From a bacterium (lineage in GTDB: Bacteria; JAMCPX01): DNA of 64,000 nucleotides. The notes beneath the pieces were generated by a model, which had not been told where the DNA came from, did not search any database, and saw only the letters and a list, made by a program, of their open reading frames with translations. The stretch spans positions 1 to 64,000 of the forward strand of contig JAJYLN010000005.1 in NCBI GenBank assembly GCA_021787665.1. Direction: 5' to 3'. Numbering within the stretch: the first letter of the stretch is position 1; each line of letters starts with the position of its first letter. This document shows, piece by piece, positions 45,974 through 54,885 of the stretch. The position numbers were made by a program, and so were the translations under genes.

Positions 45974-46060
45974 GGGCCGGCACCGGGCCTTTACCGGCAC
46001 GGGGGCTTGCCGTGGGTGGACGACCCGCTTCGGGTGTCCGGCCTCTGCTGGTGCGGGCCT
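45974..46060 (+). ncRNA. Candidate structured leader RNA upstream of yceD-rpmF
   Basis: The leader can fold into a three-way junction. P1 pairs 45974-45984 with 46050-46060 (ten pairs, one G-G mismatch). P2 pairs GGCC 45986-45989 with GGCC 46040-46043. Inside are a hairpin CGGCA/TGCCG (45995-45999 with 46008-46012) and a long hairpin (46018-46027 with 46031-46039, one bulged G, CTT loop). An A-rich linker leads to the yceD ATG. It matches no riboswitch, RNase P, SRP or tmRNA motif I know. It could be a ribosomal-protein leader or a metabolite sensor. Function is inference. Confidence 0.5.
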
Positions 46061-46106
46061 ATACACGGGGCAAAAATAAACGACACAAAAAAAGAGATAG
46101 TGCTGT

Positions 46107-46646
46107 ATGAATATACGGGAGATACCGAAAGACGGTAAAAAGATCAGCATGGTAAAAAGCAGCGAATGGTTCATGGGTATGGTAGGCGATGCGGCCATCG
46201 ACATAGAGTCCGCCAGGGACGGAATAAACTCCACGATCGATGTGCATATCCAGGATGACGCGTCCGTCGCTATCGAAGGCAGCGTGCATGCGGACGTGGT
46301 CCTCAGGTGCGTAAAGTGCCTCGAGCCGTTCCAAAGCCCGGTCGACCGGGAGTTTAGCGTGGTGCTCGAGCCCTATGAGAGGTCCCTCTCGCTGAGCCGC
46401 AGCATATCCCGTGCCGAACTCGACGCGGAGTTCTACTCGGACAACGAGTTCGACCCTGACGTCATCGTCTTCGAGCAGATCATGCTGAGCTTACCGCTGT
46501 ACCCCCTGTGCAGGCCTGCCTGCAGGGGTCTCTGCAGTCACTGCGGCATCGACCTGAACGAGCACCCGGAACACCAGTGTCAGAACGATACGGGCGCGAA
46601 CAGCCCGTTCAGGGAACAGATGAATAAAATAAGAAAAATCTTGTGA
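46107..46646 (+). CDS. yceD: YceD/DUF177 family protein
   Basis: A 179-residue member of the YceD (DUF177) family, nearly always encoded just before rpmF and linked to 23S rRNA processing or accumulation. Typical features are CVKCLEPF in the middle and the cysteine-rich end CRPACRGLCSHCGIDLN. It precedes rpmF by ten bases. Confidence 0.92.
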   Translation: MNIREIPKDGKKISMVKSSEWFMGMVGDAAIDIESARDGINSTIDVHIQDDASVAIEGSVHADVVLRCVKCLEPFQSPVDREFSVVLEPYERSLSLSRSISRAELDAEFYSDNEFDPDVIVFEQIMLSLPLYPLCRPACRGLCSHCGIDLNEHPEHQCQNDTGANSPFREQMNKIRKIL

Positions 46647-46656
46647 AGGAGAATCC

Positions 46657-46839
46657 ATGGCACAGCCAAAGAGAAAACATTCCAAGGCACGGAGGAACTC
46701 GCGGAGGGCGAATTACGGGCTCACGGCGCCGACGCTCGCCACCTGTCCGAGGTGCCACCAGCTCATGAAGCCCCACCACGTCTGCCCGACGTGCGGTCAC
46801 TACGACGGCAAAGAAATCGTGGAGATAAAAGAAATATAG
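46657..46839 (+). CDS. rpmF: Ribosomal protein bL32
   Basis: A 60-residue L32 protein starting MAQPKRKHSKARRNSRRA, with a zinc ribbon made by CPRCHQ and CPTCGHY. The presence of all four cysteines indicates the zinc-binding form. plsX follows by three bases. Confidence 0.97.
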   Translation: MAQPKRKHSKARRNSRRANYGLTAPTLATCPRCHQLMKPHHVCPTCGHYDGKEIVEIKEI

Positions 46840-46842
46840 CCT

Positions 46843-47847
46843 ATGAAAGTGGCCCTCGACGCTTTTGGGAGCGACCGCAGCCCTGACATAGAGATCAGGG
46901 CCGCAAACGAGGCGGTGCGCCAGGGTATAGGCATCGTCCTGGTCGGCGACAAGACAAGGCTTGGCGGCGCAGACGCCGCGATCGAGATCGTCGATGCCAA
47001 AGAAGTCATCGCCATGGACGAGTCCCCGACGAACGCGCTGCGGAAGAAAAAGGACTCGTCCATGCGGATCGCGGTGGAGCTTGTCAGGGACGGTAAGGCG
47101 GACGCGGTCGTCAGTGCAGGCAACTCCGGCGCTATGATGGCGATCTCCATGTTCGTCCTCCAGAAACTGCCGGGCATCCACAGGCCGGCAATCGTCGGCG
47201 TACTGCCGAGCTACCGGGGCAGCACGGTGTTCGTGGACATGGGTGCAAACGTGGACTGCAAGCCCCACTACCTTTTGCAGTTCGCGATCATGGGCAGCGT
47301 GTACGCGAAGAAGCTCTTCAACATCGAACGTCCCTCCGTGGGCCTGCTGAGCAACGGCGAGGAGGAAGGCAAGGGCAACGAGTTGACCTATCATACCAAC
47401 GAGCTGTTGAAGGGAAGCTCCCTGAACTATCGGGGTTATGTGGAGGGCAAGGACATCTATATGGGGGACGTGGACGTCGTCGTCGCCGATGGCTTCGTGG
47501 GAAATGCCGTCCTGAAGGCGAGCGAGGGCGTCGCAGAGATGATAACCAGCGTGCTCAGAGACAGCTACCGCGCCTCCCCGGTCGCCATACTGGGCTACCT
47601 GCTGTCCAAGGGCACCTTCACAAGGCTGAAGAAGCGGATCGACTATGCCGAGTACGGCGGCGCGCCCCTGATCGGTGTGAACGGACTCGCGATGATAAGT
47701 CACGGGCGCTCCAACGAGAAAGCGATCCTGAACGCGATCCGGCTCTCGAAGCGGTTCTACGACACGAAACTCAACGAGGCGATAATCGCGGAGCTCAACA
47801 GCAACACAGCGCACGTGGAAAGTATCAGGAAAGCGGGAGCACAATGA
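46843..47847 (+). CDS. plsX: Phosphate acyltransferase PlsX
   Basis: PlsX makes acyl-phosphate from acyl-ACP, the donor for PlsY in phospholipid synthesis, at the membrane surface. The 334-residue chain has ALDAFGSDRSPD at the start, SAGNSGAMMA, and VDMGANVDCKPHYLLQFA. In most relatives of this operon fabH follows; here the stop overlaps fabD directly. Confidence 0.96.
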   Translation: MKVALDAFGSDRSPDIEIRAANEAVRQGIGIVLVGDKTRLGGADAAIEIVDAKEVIAMDESPTNALRKKKDSSMRIAVELVRDGKADAVVSAGNSGAMMAISMFVLQKLPGIHRPAIVGVLPSYRGSTVFVDMGANVDCKPHYLLQFAIMGSVYAKKLFNIERPSVGLLSNGEEEGKGNELTYHTNELLKGSSLNYRGYVEGKDIYMGDVDVVVADGFVGNAVLKASEGVAEMITSVLRDSYRASPVAILGYLLSKGTFTRLKKRIDYAEYGGAPLIGVNGLAMISHGRSNEKAILNAIRLSKRFYDTKLNEAIIAELNSNTAHVESIRKAGAQ

Positions 47848-48782
47848 AGATTGCTTTCATGTTCCCGGGACAGGGCTCCCAGTTCGTGGGCATGGGCAGA
47901 GAGCTCTACGGGAAATATGAGATCGTCAGGGAATATTACGACCGGGCATCGAAGAGACTGGACACGGACCTTACGCGCATCATGTTCGATGGCAGCAGGG
48001 AAGAGCTCACCCTTACCTATAATGCACAGCCGGCGATACTGACGATGAGCGCCGCCGTGGCCAGATTGGTGAGCTCGACCTACGGGATAGAGCCGGATCT
48101 GTGCATGGGACACAGCGTGGGCGAATACAGCGCTCTCACTGCAGCATCAGTCATGGCGTTCGAGGACGCAGTCTACGCCGTGAGGAAGCGGGGTGAAGCC
48201 ATGCAGGCTGCGGTACGGCCCGGGGAAGGCACGATGGCAGCGGTCATAGGGATGGACGAGCCCCTGCTACAAGACCTCCTCCTCCAGGCGGGGGCAGAGA
48301 CCGGCCGCACCGTCGAGATCGCGAACTACAACAGCCCCGGGCAGATCGTCATCTCCGGCCACACGATAGCCGTGGACCGTGCGATGGACCTGCTCCGGGC
48401 AAAGGGCGCGCGACTCGTGAAGAAGCTGGAGGTCAGTGCACCATTTCATTCGAGCCTGATGCAGCCGGCCGTTCCGGTCATGGAAGAAGTCCTGCACGGC
48501 ATGGCATTCGGGAAGACACGCTACCCGGTCGTGTTCAACGTCGATGCCGCAGTTCACCGAGACGAAAGCGAGATCCCGGGCCTGCTCCTGAGACAGCTCG
48601 TGAGTCCTGTCAGATGGACCGACACGATCACCTTTGCACTGCAGCAGGGCGTCGACACCTTCATTGAACTGGGTCCCGGCAGGGTCCTGACCGGGCTTGT
48701 CAAGAGGATACGTGGCTCTGCCCGGCTATTCAACGTCGAAAGTCCCTCGACGCTCGAGCAGCTCAGCGTACTCGTTCAATGA
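47844..48782 (+). CDS. fabD: Malonyl-CoA:ACP transacylase
   Basis: FabD loads malonyl groups from CoA onto ACP. The 312-residue chain has the oxyanion motif FPGQGSQ at the start, the nucleophile in GHSVGEYSAL, and the catalytic His in SAPFHSSLM. It overlaps plsX by four bases (ATGA). Its stop is two bases before the fabG remnant ATG. Confidence 0.97.
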   Translation: MKIAFMFPGQGSQFVGMGRELYGKYEIVREYYDRASKRLDTDLTRIMFDGSREELTLTYNAQPAILTMSAAVARLVSSTYGIEPDLCMGHSVGEYSALTAASVMAFEDAVYAVRKRGEAMQAAVRPGEGTMAAVIGMDEPLLQDLLLQAGAETGRTVEIANYNSPGQIVISGHTIAVDRAMDLLRAKGARLVKKLEVSAPFHSSLMQPAVPVMEEVLHGMAFGKTRYPVVFNVDAAVHRDESEIPGLLLRQLVSPVRWTDTITFALQQGVDTFIELGPGRVLTGLVKRIRGSARLFNVESPSTLEQLSVLVQ

Positions 48783-48784
48783 CC

Positions 48785-48963
48785 ATGGCCTACGATGTGT
48801 TGAACAGAATCGCTTTCATAACCGGCGGCCAACCGGGCATCGGCTTTTAAAAAACTGTTGCAAAAGAGATAGGTAGCAGGGATATACTGTGGTCTGCTTC
48901 CTCCTGTCCGAGGAGGCTGGCTACGACAAGGGCACGGCGATAGGGGTAAACGGCGTGCATTGA
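48785..48963 (+). pseudogene. fabG: fabG remnant (internal deletion)
   Basis: Between fabD and acpP, where fabG is expected, only its two ends survive. The frame from ATG 48785 reads MAYDVLNRIAFITGGQPGIGF then stops (48848-48850), matching the FabG first strand and TGxxxGIG cofactor loop. From 48889 to the stop at 48961-48963 another frame reads VVCFLLSEEAGYDKGTAIG and ends VNGVH, matching the FabG C-terminus (FLASDEAGYITG...VNGG). About 200 central residues, including the Ser-Tyr-Lys active site, are missing. A working 3-oxoacyl-ACP reductase must be elsewhere in the genome. Confidence 0.85.
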
Positions 48964-49030
48964 GACAAGGCCGGACAGGCGCCGGGGAGGTCCCGGTGTG
49001 AAACACCAATAAACCAAAGGAGGAGAACGT

Positions 49031-49270
49031 ATGGCACTCGAAAAGAAAGTACGTGAGATTATCGCAGACAGGCTGAAGCTCGATGTCGAGCAGGTCCAGC
49101 CCGGCTCGAGGTTCATAGAGGACCTGGGGGCGGATTCGCTGGACATCGTGGAGATGATCATGCAGATGGAGGAGGACTTCGGCATAACGATACCAGACGA
49201 GGACGCGGAAAAGATCAAGACGGTCGGTGACGCCATTTCGTATATCAAGTCACAGGGTGTGAATGAGTAA
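49031..49270 (+). CDS. acpP: Acyl carrier protein
   Basis: A 79-residue ACP with the phosphopantetheine serine Ser36 in [10 protein letters not shown]. It is acidic and of standard length. AAAGGAGGAG precedes the ATG. It overlaps fabF by eight bases, the normal arrangement. Confidence 0.97.
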   Translation: MALEKKVREIIADRLKLDVEQVQPGSRFIEDLGADSLDIVEMIMQMEEDFGITIPDEDAEKIKTVGDAISYIKSQGVNE

Positions 49271-50510
49271 AAGAAGGGTCGTCATTACCGGGCTCGGTAC
49301 GGTCACCCCGCTGGGGAACAGCGTGGAGGAGACGTGGCGGGCACTCCTCAGCGGGAGGTCCGGCATCGCTCCTATCACGAGGTTCGACCCGTCGCTCACC
49401 GACGTCCGGATAGCGGGCGAGGTAAAGGACTTCGACGCGGAGTCGTACGTCGAAAAGCGGGACGTCAAGAAGATGTCGCTCTTTATCCAGTACGCGATGG
49501 CCGCGGCGGTCATGTCGTTCAAGGACAGCGGCCTGTCCGAGACGGACATAGACGGGGAGAAGATGGGCGTCATCATCGGGAGCGGGATGGGCGGCCTGGA
49601 GAGCATAGAGTACTATCACGATGCACTGCTGAAAGGCGGAAGCCGCAAGATCTCCCCCTTTTTCATCCCCATGACGATCGGCAACATGGCATCAGGGCAC
49701 GTGGCCATCAGGTTCGGAGCGAGGGGGCCAAACCTCTGTATCACGACGGCGTGCTCCTCCGGGAGCCACTCCATCGGCGAGGCTTACCGGTACATCCAGC
49801 ACGACCTTGCTGACATCGTCATCGCGGGCGGAGCGGAGTCGACCATCACCCCTCTCGCGTTCGCGGGCTTCTCGAACATGAAGGCACTATCCTCCTCGCA
49901 CAACGACGATCCGAAGGGGGCGTCCCGGCCCTTCGACCTCGACCGGGACGGCTTTGTGATGGGCGAGGGTGCCGGGGTACTCATCCTGGAATCCTACGAG
50001 CACGCGAAGGCACGGGGTGCGAGAATGTATGCGGAGGTCATAGGGTACGGAGCAAACGGGGACGCATACCATATAACCACACCTTCGCAGGACGGCAGAG
50101 GGGCGGCCCAGTGTATGCGCAGGGCGATCGCGGATGCGGCCATCCGGCCCGAGGACGTCGGCTACATCAACGCACACGGCACGTCCACCAAGTACAATGA
50201 CCAGATAGAGACCCTTGCGATAAAGGCCGTATTCGGCGAGCACGCCGGCCGGCTCGTGGTGAGCTCCACCAAAGGGGCGACCGGACACCTGCTCGGTGCA
50301 GCGGGCGCCATCGAGGCTATATTCAGCGTTCTCGCCCTCTACCATGACACCCTACCGCCCACCATCAATTATACGACGCCCGACCCGGCATGCGACCTGG
50401 ACTACGCCCCGAACGCACCTGTCAAGAGGGAAGTGGCGGTGGCCCTGTCGAACTCGTTCGGTTTCGGGGGCACGAACGCAGTGCTCGTTTTCAGAAGGAT
50501 GGTCGTATGA
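49263..50510 (+). CDS. fabF: 3-oxoacyl-ACP synthase II
   Basis: The elongating condensing enzyme of type II fatty-acid synthesis. The 415-residue chain has the nucleophile Cys164 in [10 protein letters not shown] and the two catalytic histidines in NAHGTST and [11 protein letters not shown]. It ends with [11 protein letters not shown]. The overlap with rpiB (ATGA) continues the operon. With fabH missing, FabF is the only condensing enzyme encoded in this window. Confidence 0.97.
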   Translation: MSKRRVVITGLGTVTPLGNSVEETWRALLSGRSGIAPITRFDPSLTDVRIAGEVKDFDAESYVEKRDVKKMSLFIQYAMAAAVMSFKDSGLSETDIDGEKMGVIIGSGMGGLESIEYYHDALLKGGSRKISPFFIPMTIGNMASGHVAIRFGARGPNLCITTACSSGSHSIGEAYRYIQHDLADIVIAGGAESTITPLAFAGFSNMKALSSSHNDDPKGASRPFDLDRDGFVMGEGAGVLILESYEHAKARGARMYAEVIGYGANGDAYHITTPSQDGRGAAQCMRRAIADAAIRPEDVGYINAHGTSTKYNDQIETLAIKAVFGEHAGRLVVSSTKGATGHLLGAAGAIEAIFSVLALYHDTLPPTINYTTPDPACDLDYAPNAPVKREVAVALSNSFGFGGTNAVLVFRRMVV

Positions 50511-50959
50511 AGATCGCGATCGCGTCCGACCACGCCGGCTTCGGGTTGAAGGGAGAGATACTTAAGTTCCTCGAGAGCAGGAACATCCGGACCATCGACC
50601 TCGGCACCTACTCGGAGGAGTCCGTGGACTACCCGGACTACGCAGAGAAGGTAGCGGACGCCCTCACGGACGGACGGGCAGACAAGGGCATCCTCGTCTG
50701 CGGCACCGGCATCGGCATGTCCGTCTCCGCGAACAAGAAGAAGGGCATCGTCGCGGCGCTCATCTACAGCGACTACACAGCAGAGATGGCGGCGAAGCAC
50801 AACCGGGCCAACGTGATCACGCTCGGCGCAAGAACCATGCAAAAAGAAGACGCGATCCGGTATATCGATATATGGATGAACACACCGTTCGAAGGCGGCA
50901 GGCACGAGAAAAGGGTCAGGAAGGTCCTGGACATAGAGAAGGAACAGAAGGAGAAATAA
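50507..50959 (+). CDS. rpiB: Ribose-5-phosphate isomerase B
   Basis: RpiB interconverts ribose-5-phosphate and ribulose-5-phosphate. From the ATG at 50507, which overlaps the fabF stop, it has 150 residues: IASDHAGFGLK at the start, the GTYSEESVDYPDYA segment, the catalytic Cys in LVCGTGIGMS, and the KHNRANV loop. A longer reading from 50390 only overlaps fabF. Confidence 0.96.
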   Translation: MKIAIASDHAGFGLKGEILKFLESRNIRTIDLGTYSEESVDYPDYAEKVADALTDGRADKGILVCGTGIGMSVSANKKKGIVAALIYSDYTAEMAAKHNRANVITLGARTMQKEDAIRYIDIWMNTPFEGGRHEKRVRKVLDIEKEQKEK

Positions 50960-50962
50960 GCT

Positions 50963-52207
50963 ATGGACAGTATACGGCAGACCGACAGAGAGGTCTACGA
51001 TGCGATCGCCGCCGAGGTCAGGAGGCAGCAGACCACGCTCGAGCTCATAGCCTCGGAGAACATCGTGAGCACGGCCGTGCTCCAGGCGATGGGAAGCGTG
51101 ATGACCAACAAGTATGCGGAAGGATACCCGGGCAAGCGGTACTACGGCGGATGCGAGAACATGGACACGGTCGAGCAGCTCGCGATAGACAGGGCAAAGG
51201 CGCTGTTCTCAGCGGACTATGTGAACGTCCAGCCACACTCAGGGGCCCAGGCGAACATGGCCGTCTACTTCGCGTTCCTCAACTACGGCGACACCATCAT
51301 GGGTATGAACCTTGCACACGGCGGCCACCTCACGCACGGCAGCCCGGTGAACTTCTCCGGGAAGTTCTACAAGGTGGTACCGTACGGCGTACGCCGGGAC
51401 ACAAAAACCATCGACTACGACGAGCTCGAGAAGCTCGCGTCGGAACACAGGCCCAGGCTCATCATCGCCGGCGCCTCCGCATATCCGAGGACGATCGACT
51501 TCGGGCGCTTCTCGAAGATCGCGAAGGCGTGCGGCGCATACCTTATGGTCGATATGGCGCACATCGCCGGCCTGGTCGCAGCCGGACTGCACCCGAGCCC
51601 GGTGCCCTGGTCCGACTTCGTCACGACGACGACCCATAAGACGCTGCGGGGCCCGAGGGGCGGAGTCGTCATGGGCAAGGCGCCGTACGAGAAGCAGCTT
51701 AAATCACAAGTGTTCCCGGGCATGCAGGGCGGCCCGCTCATGCACATCATAGCGGCAAAGGCGGTCGCTTTCAAAGAGGCGCTGTCCGACTCTTTCAATC
51801 AGTACCAGCGACAGATCATCCTGAACGCGGCACGGCTTGCCAGGGAGATGCAGGACGCCGGGTTCGACATCGTCTCCGGTGGAACGGACACACACCTGTT
51901 CCTCGTGGACCTCTCACCGAAGGGCATCACCGGCAAGGACGCGGAGAAGGTACTGGAGCGGGCAGGCATAACCGTGAATAAGAACGCGATACCGTTCGAC
52001 GAGAAGCCACCGACAGTAACGAGCGGTCTGAGAATCGGGACTCCGGCGATCACGACGAGGGGCATGGGCGAGAAGGAGATGGCGCTCATCGCCGGCTACA
52101 TCGACGACGCGCTCAAGCACCGGGACAACGAGACAGCGCTCGGCGAGATAAAGCTGAAGGTAGTCAAGCTGTGCAACGATTTCCCGATTTACCAGGGGAT
52201 GGCCTGA
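50963..52207 (+). CDS. glyA: Serine hydroxymethyltransferase
   Basis: A PLP enzyme converting serine and tetrahydrofolate into glycine and methylene-THF. The 414-residue chain has LIASENIVS, the [15 protein letters not shown] signature, and the PLP lysine in [13 protein letters not shown]. It is three bases after rpiB. folP at 2916-4115 supplies the folate pathway upstream. Confidence 0.97.
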   Translation: MDSIRQTDREVYDAIAAEVRRQQTTLELIASENIVSTAVLQAMGSVMTNKYAEGYPGKRYYGGCENMDTVEQLAIDRAKALFSADYVNVQPHSGAQANMAVYFAFLNYGDTIMGMNLAHGGHLTHGSPVNFSGKFYKVVPYGVRRDTKTIDYDELEKLASEHRPRLIIAGASAYPRTIDFGRFSKIAKACGAYLMVDMAHIAGLVAAGLHPSPVPWSDFVTTTTHKTLRGPRGGVVMGKAPYEKQLKSQVFPGMQGGPLMHIIAAKAVAFKEALSDSFNQYQRQIILNAARLAREMQDAGFDIVSGGTDTHLFLVDLSPKGITGKDAEKVLERAGITVNKNAIPFDEKPPTVTSGLRIGTPAITTRGMGEKEMALIAGYIDDALKHRDNETALGEIKLKVVKLCNDFPIYQGMA

Positions 52208-52219
52208 GCAGCTCACACC

Positions 52220-52720
52220 ATGAAATGTCCGGAGTGCGGCCATAGTGATACCTCAGTGATCGACTCGCGCATGGCGCGGGAGGGCCTCGCCATACGCAGG
52301 CGCAGGGAGTGCCCCACCTGTAAAAAGCGCTTTACCACGTACGAGCAGATAGAAGACGCTACGCTGATGGTCATCAAGAAGGATGGGAGGCGTGAGCCGT
52401 TCGACAGGCAGAAGATAAAATCCGGCCTCCTGAAGGCATGCGAAAAGAGGCCCATCAGCATGGACACGATAGAGAAAGCCGTCAACCGCATAGCCCAGAC
52501 CTATGAAGGCTCTCCGGACAAAGAGATACCCACGAGCGAGATAGGCGAAGCACTTATGACGGAGCTCAAGGAGCTCGACAAGGTCGCCTATGTACGGTTC
52601 GCTTCAGTCTATCGCGAATTCAAGGACATCAGCGAGTTCATGGACGAACTCAAGGGACTGCTAAAAATAAAGCTCGCACCCCAGCAGTCCTCTGTCCGGA
52701 AAAAGCCCCGGAAGCACTGA
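52220..52720 (+). CDS. nrdR: Transcriptional repressor NrdR
   Basis: NrdR represses ribonucleotide reductase genes in response to ATP/dATP. The 166-residue chain has the N-terminal zinc ribbon (MKCPECGH ... CPTCKKRF) and an ATP-cone domain beginning at VIKKDGRREPFD. It closes the glyA-nrdR end of the operon. Its stop abuts the peroxiredoxin stop on the other strand with no gap. Confidence 0.96.
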   Translation: MKCPECGHSDTSVIDSRMAREGLAIRRRRECPTCKKRFTTYEQIEDATLMVIKKDGRREPFDRQKIKSGLLKACEKRPISMDTIEKAVNRIAQTYEGSPDKEIPTSEIGEALMTELKELDKVAYVRFASVYREFKDISEFMDELKGLLKIKLAPQQSSVRKKPRKH

Positions 52721-53185
52721 TTACTTTTTGCCCTCGAGCACGCGGATAATTTCCGTGATGTCCGGGAGCTCTCCGATCGGATAGATCTTGAAAAACAATA
52801 TCTTCCCGTTCTCGTCCACGATGACATTCGCCCTCTCGGAAAAGCCGTCGCCCTCCCGGAAGATCCCGTACTTTTTCGCGATGTCCCCGTGTATCCAGAA
52901 GTCCGCGAGAAGACGGGTGTCCTTTATGCCCAGGGACTTCGCCCATTCTTTCTTGGACGGCGATGTATCGATGCTTACGCCGAGGGCCACGGTGTTGAGC
53001 CGGTCGAATGCCGCCTTGTTCGTCTCGAGCGATCCCATCTGCCTGGCACACACGGATGTCCACGCGAGCGGGTGGAACGAGAGGAGGACCTTCTTGCCCC
53101 TGAAGTCCGACAGCCGCACGTCCTTCCCGTCCTGATCTTTGACCTTGAAGTCCGGTGCAAGTACACCTACATTGAGTCCAGCCAT
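52721..53185 (-). CDS. 1-Cys peroxiredoxin (AhpC/TSA family)
   Basis: A 154-residue thiol peroxidase. The catalytic triad pattern PxxxTxxC is at Pro39, Thr43 and Cys46 (FHPLAWTSVC). There is no second cysteine anywhere in the chain, so it must be reduced by an outside thiol. The size fits the AhpE/Prx5-like group. It is a single gene with GGAGG seven bases upstream, convergent with nrdR. Confidence 0.9.
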   Translation of the reverse strand: MAGLNVGVLAPDFKVKDQDGKDVRLSDFRGKKVLLSFHPLAWTSVCARQMGSLETNKAAFDRLNTVALGVSIDTSPSKKEWAKSLGIKDTRLLADFWIHGDIAKKYGIFREGDGFSERANVIVDENGKILFFKIYPIGELPDITEIIRVLEGKK

Positions 53186-53206
53186 ACCGTATCCTCCTTT
53201 TACGAA

Positions 53207-53235
53207 AAGGTACTCAGCACGGCGCGTTTTTTCAA
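53207..53235 (-). promoter_or_regulatory. Candidate promoter of the peroxiredoxin gene
   Basis: On the minus strand TTGAAA (53235-53230) and TACCTT (53212-53207) are 17 bases apart, giving a ~15-base leader with GGAGG before the ATG at 53185. The rest of the 263-base divergent gap holds no gene. On the plus strand TTGTGT (53399-53404) and TTAAAA (53422-53427) might serve gatB. Confidence 0.45.
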
Positions 53236-53448
53236 TACCCTTGTACCGCGCAGAGATCCGGCCCCGTTTCCACCCTTCTGAAGATTCGGGGCGGGAACAC
53301 GAGACACCTCTGCAGAGCCGGTTGGCAAAGCAAGGTCACGAGCCTGACTCAGGATTTATGAAAAAGTCTTATGTCATTTCCATTGCTTTAACCTGAAAGT
53401 TGTGTCATAGCTCACGATTGGATTAAAACGGAGTGCTCGGGGAGAGCG

Positions 53449-54885
53449 ATGGAATACGAAGCTGTCATAGGGCTCGAGGTACACGCCCAGCTCAAGACGC
53501 AGACCAAGACGTTCTGCGGGTGCGCGACGACGTTCGCACGGGAGCCCAACATCAACGTCTGTCCGGTGTGCATCGGCATGCCCGGCGTGCTGCCCGTACT
53601 CAACAGGAACGTGGTGGTGTACGCGTGTATGCTCGCGATGGCGGTACGCGGAGAGATCTCCAGGCGCAGCGTCTTTGCGAGAAAGAACTACTTCTACCCT
53701 GATCTGCCGAAAGGCTACCAGATATCGCAGTACGAACTGCCCGTGAACAGGGGCGGTATGATACACATCCAGCTCGACGGCGCGGACCGGGACATCCGGC
53801 TCAACCGCATCCATATCGAGGAGGACGCCGGCAAGCTCATGCACAACCAGGATGGGACGAGCTACGTCGACTTCAATCGCTCCGGGATCCCTCTGCTCGA
53901 AATCGTGTCCGAGCCGGACCTGTCCACGCCGGACGAGGCGATTGCCTATCTCAAAAAACTGAGGACGATACTGCTGTACCTCGGGGTGTGCGACGGCAAC
54001 ATGGAAGAGGGCTCCCTGCGATGCGATGCAAACGTCTCGGTACGGCCCCGGGGCGAGGCTCGGCTCGGGGTAAAGACGGAGCTCAAGAACATGAACTCGT
54101 TCAGGTTCATCCATAAAGCGCTGGACTACGAGATACAGCGGCAGACCGAGGTCCTCGGCCGGGGCGGCACGATCAGTCAGGAGACGAGGCTGTGGGACGA
54201 ATCATCCGGTACGACGCGGTCCATGCGATCGAAGGAGGAGGCCCACGACTACCGCTATTTCCCTGAGCCTGACCTCCTCACGCTCGAGGTCAGCGACGAT
54301 CTCCTGGAAGAGGCACGCCGGGGCGTGCCGGAGCTGCCGGACGCAAAGGCGGGCCGCTTCACCGCGGAGTACGGTCTTCCTGCGTACGACGCGGAGGTTC
54401 TGACCGCATCGAGGGACCTCGCCGGCTACTTCGAGACCGTGGTAGGGTCTTTCGACCGGCCCAAGGCCGTCAGCAACTGGATCATGAGCGAGATGCTGAG
54501 GTTCATAAAGGACATCGACACCGAAGTAAAGGACTTCCGGGTCACCCCGGACAGAACGGCGAAACTCCTCGGGCTGATCGACGACGGGACGATAAGCGGC
54601 AAGATCGCTAAAGGTGTGTACGAACAGATGGTATCGACCGGCAAAGAGCCGGATGCACTCATAAAAGAGCTCGGTCTCGAGCAGATCTCCAGCGAGTCCT
54701 CCCTGCGGGAAGTCATAGCACCCATACTCGAACAAAACAGAAAAGAGGTCGGGCAATACAAAGCCGGCAAGGAAAAGCTGTTCGGCTTCTTCGTGGGACA
54801 GGTAATGAAGGCAACGGCCGGGAAGGCAAACCCGTCCGTGGTAAACGATTTATTGAAAAAAATGTTAAGAGAGGAAAAAACATGA
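53449..54885 (+). CDS. gatB: Aspartyl/glutamyl-tRNA amidotransferase subunit B
   Basis: GatB is the kinase/tRNA-binding subunit of GatCAB, which converts Glu-tRNA-Gln and Asp-tRNA-Asn to the amide forms. The 478-residue chain has EAVIGLEVHAQLKTQTK with the metal-site His, KNYFYPDLPKGYQISQ, and the C-terminal YqeY-like tail domain. gatA and gatC are not adjacent. GGGGAGAG precedes the ATG. Its end overlaps the AsmA gene. Confidence 0.97.
   Translation: MEYEAVIGLEVHAQLKTQTKTFCGCATTFAREPNINVCPVCIGMPGVLPVLNRNVVVYACMLAMAVRGEISRRSVFARKNYFYPDLPKGYQISQYELPVNRGGMIHIQLDGADRDIRLNRIHIEEDAGKLMHNQDGTSYVDFNRSGIPLLEIVSEPDLSTPDEAIAYLKKLRTILLYLGVCDGNMEEGSLRCDANVSVRPRGEARLGVKTELKNMNSFRFIHKALDYEIQRQTEVLGRGGTISQETRLWDESSGTTRSMRSKEEAHDYRYFPEPDLLTLEVSDDLLEEARRGVPELPDAKAGRFTAEYGLPAYDAEVLTASRDLAGYFETVVGSFDRPKAVSNWIMSEMLRFIKDIDTEVKDFRVTPDRTAKLLGLIDDGTISGKIAKGVYEQMVSTGKEPDALIKELGLEQISSESSLREVIAPILEQNRKEVGQYKAGKEKLFGFFVGQVMKATAGKANPSVVNDLLKKMLREEKT

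Noticed and set aside
45974-46060. Possible SRP RNA, RNase P RNA, tRNA or cobalamin riboswitch
   Set aside because: The SRP GGAAG-CAG core, the RNase P GAGGAAAGTCC motif, a T-loop and a B12 box are all absent; it is kept only as an unclassified structured leader.
50390-50506. Upstream extension of rpiB
   Set aside because: It lies inside fabF and is not conserved; the ATG at 50507 begins exactly at the conserved first strand.
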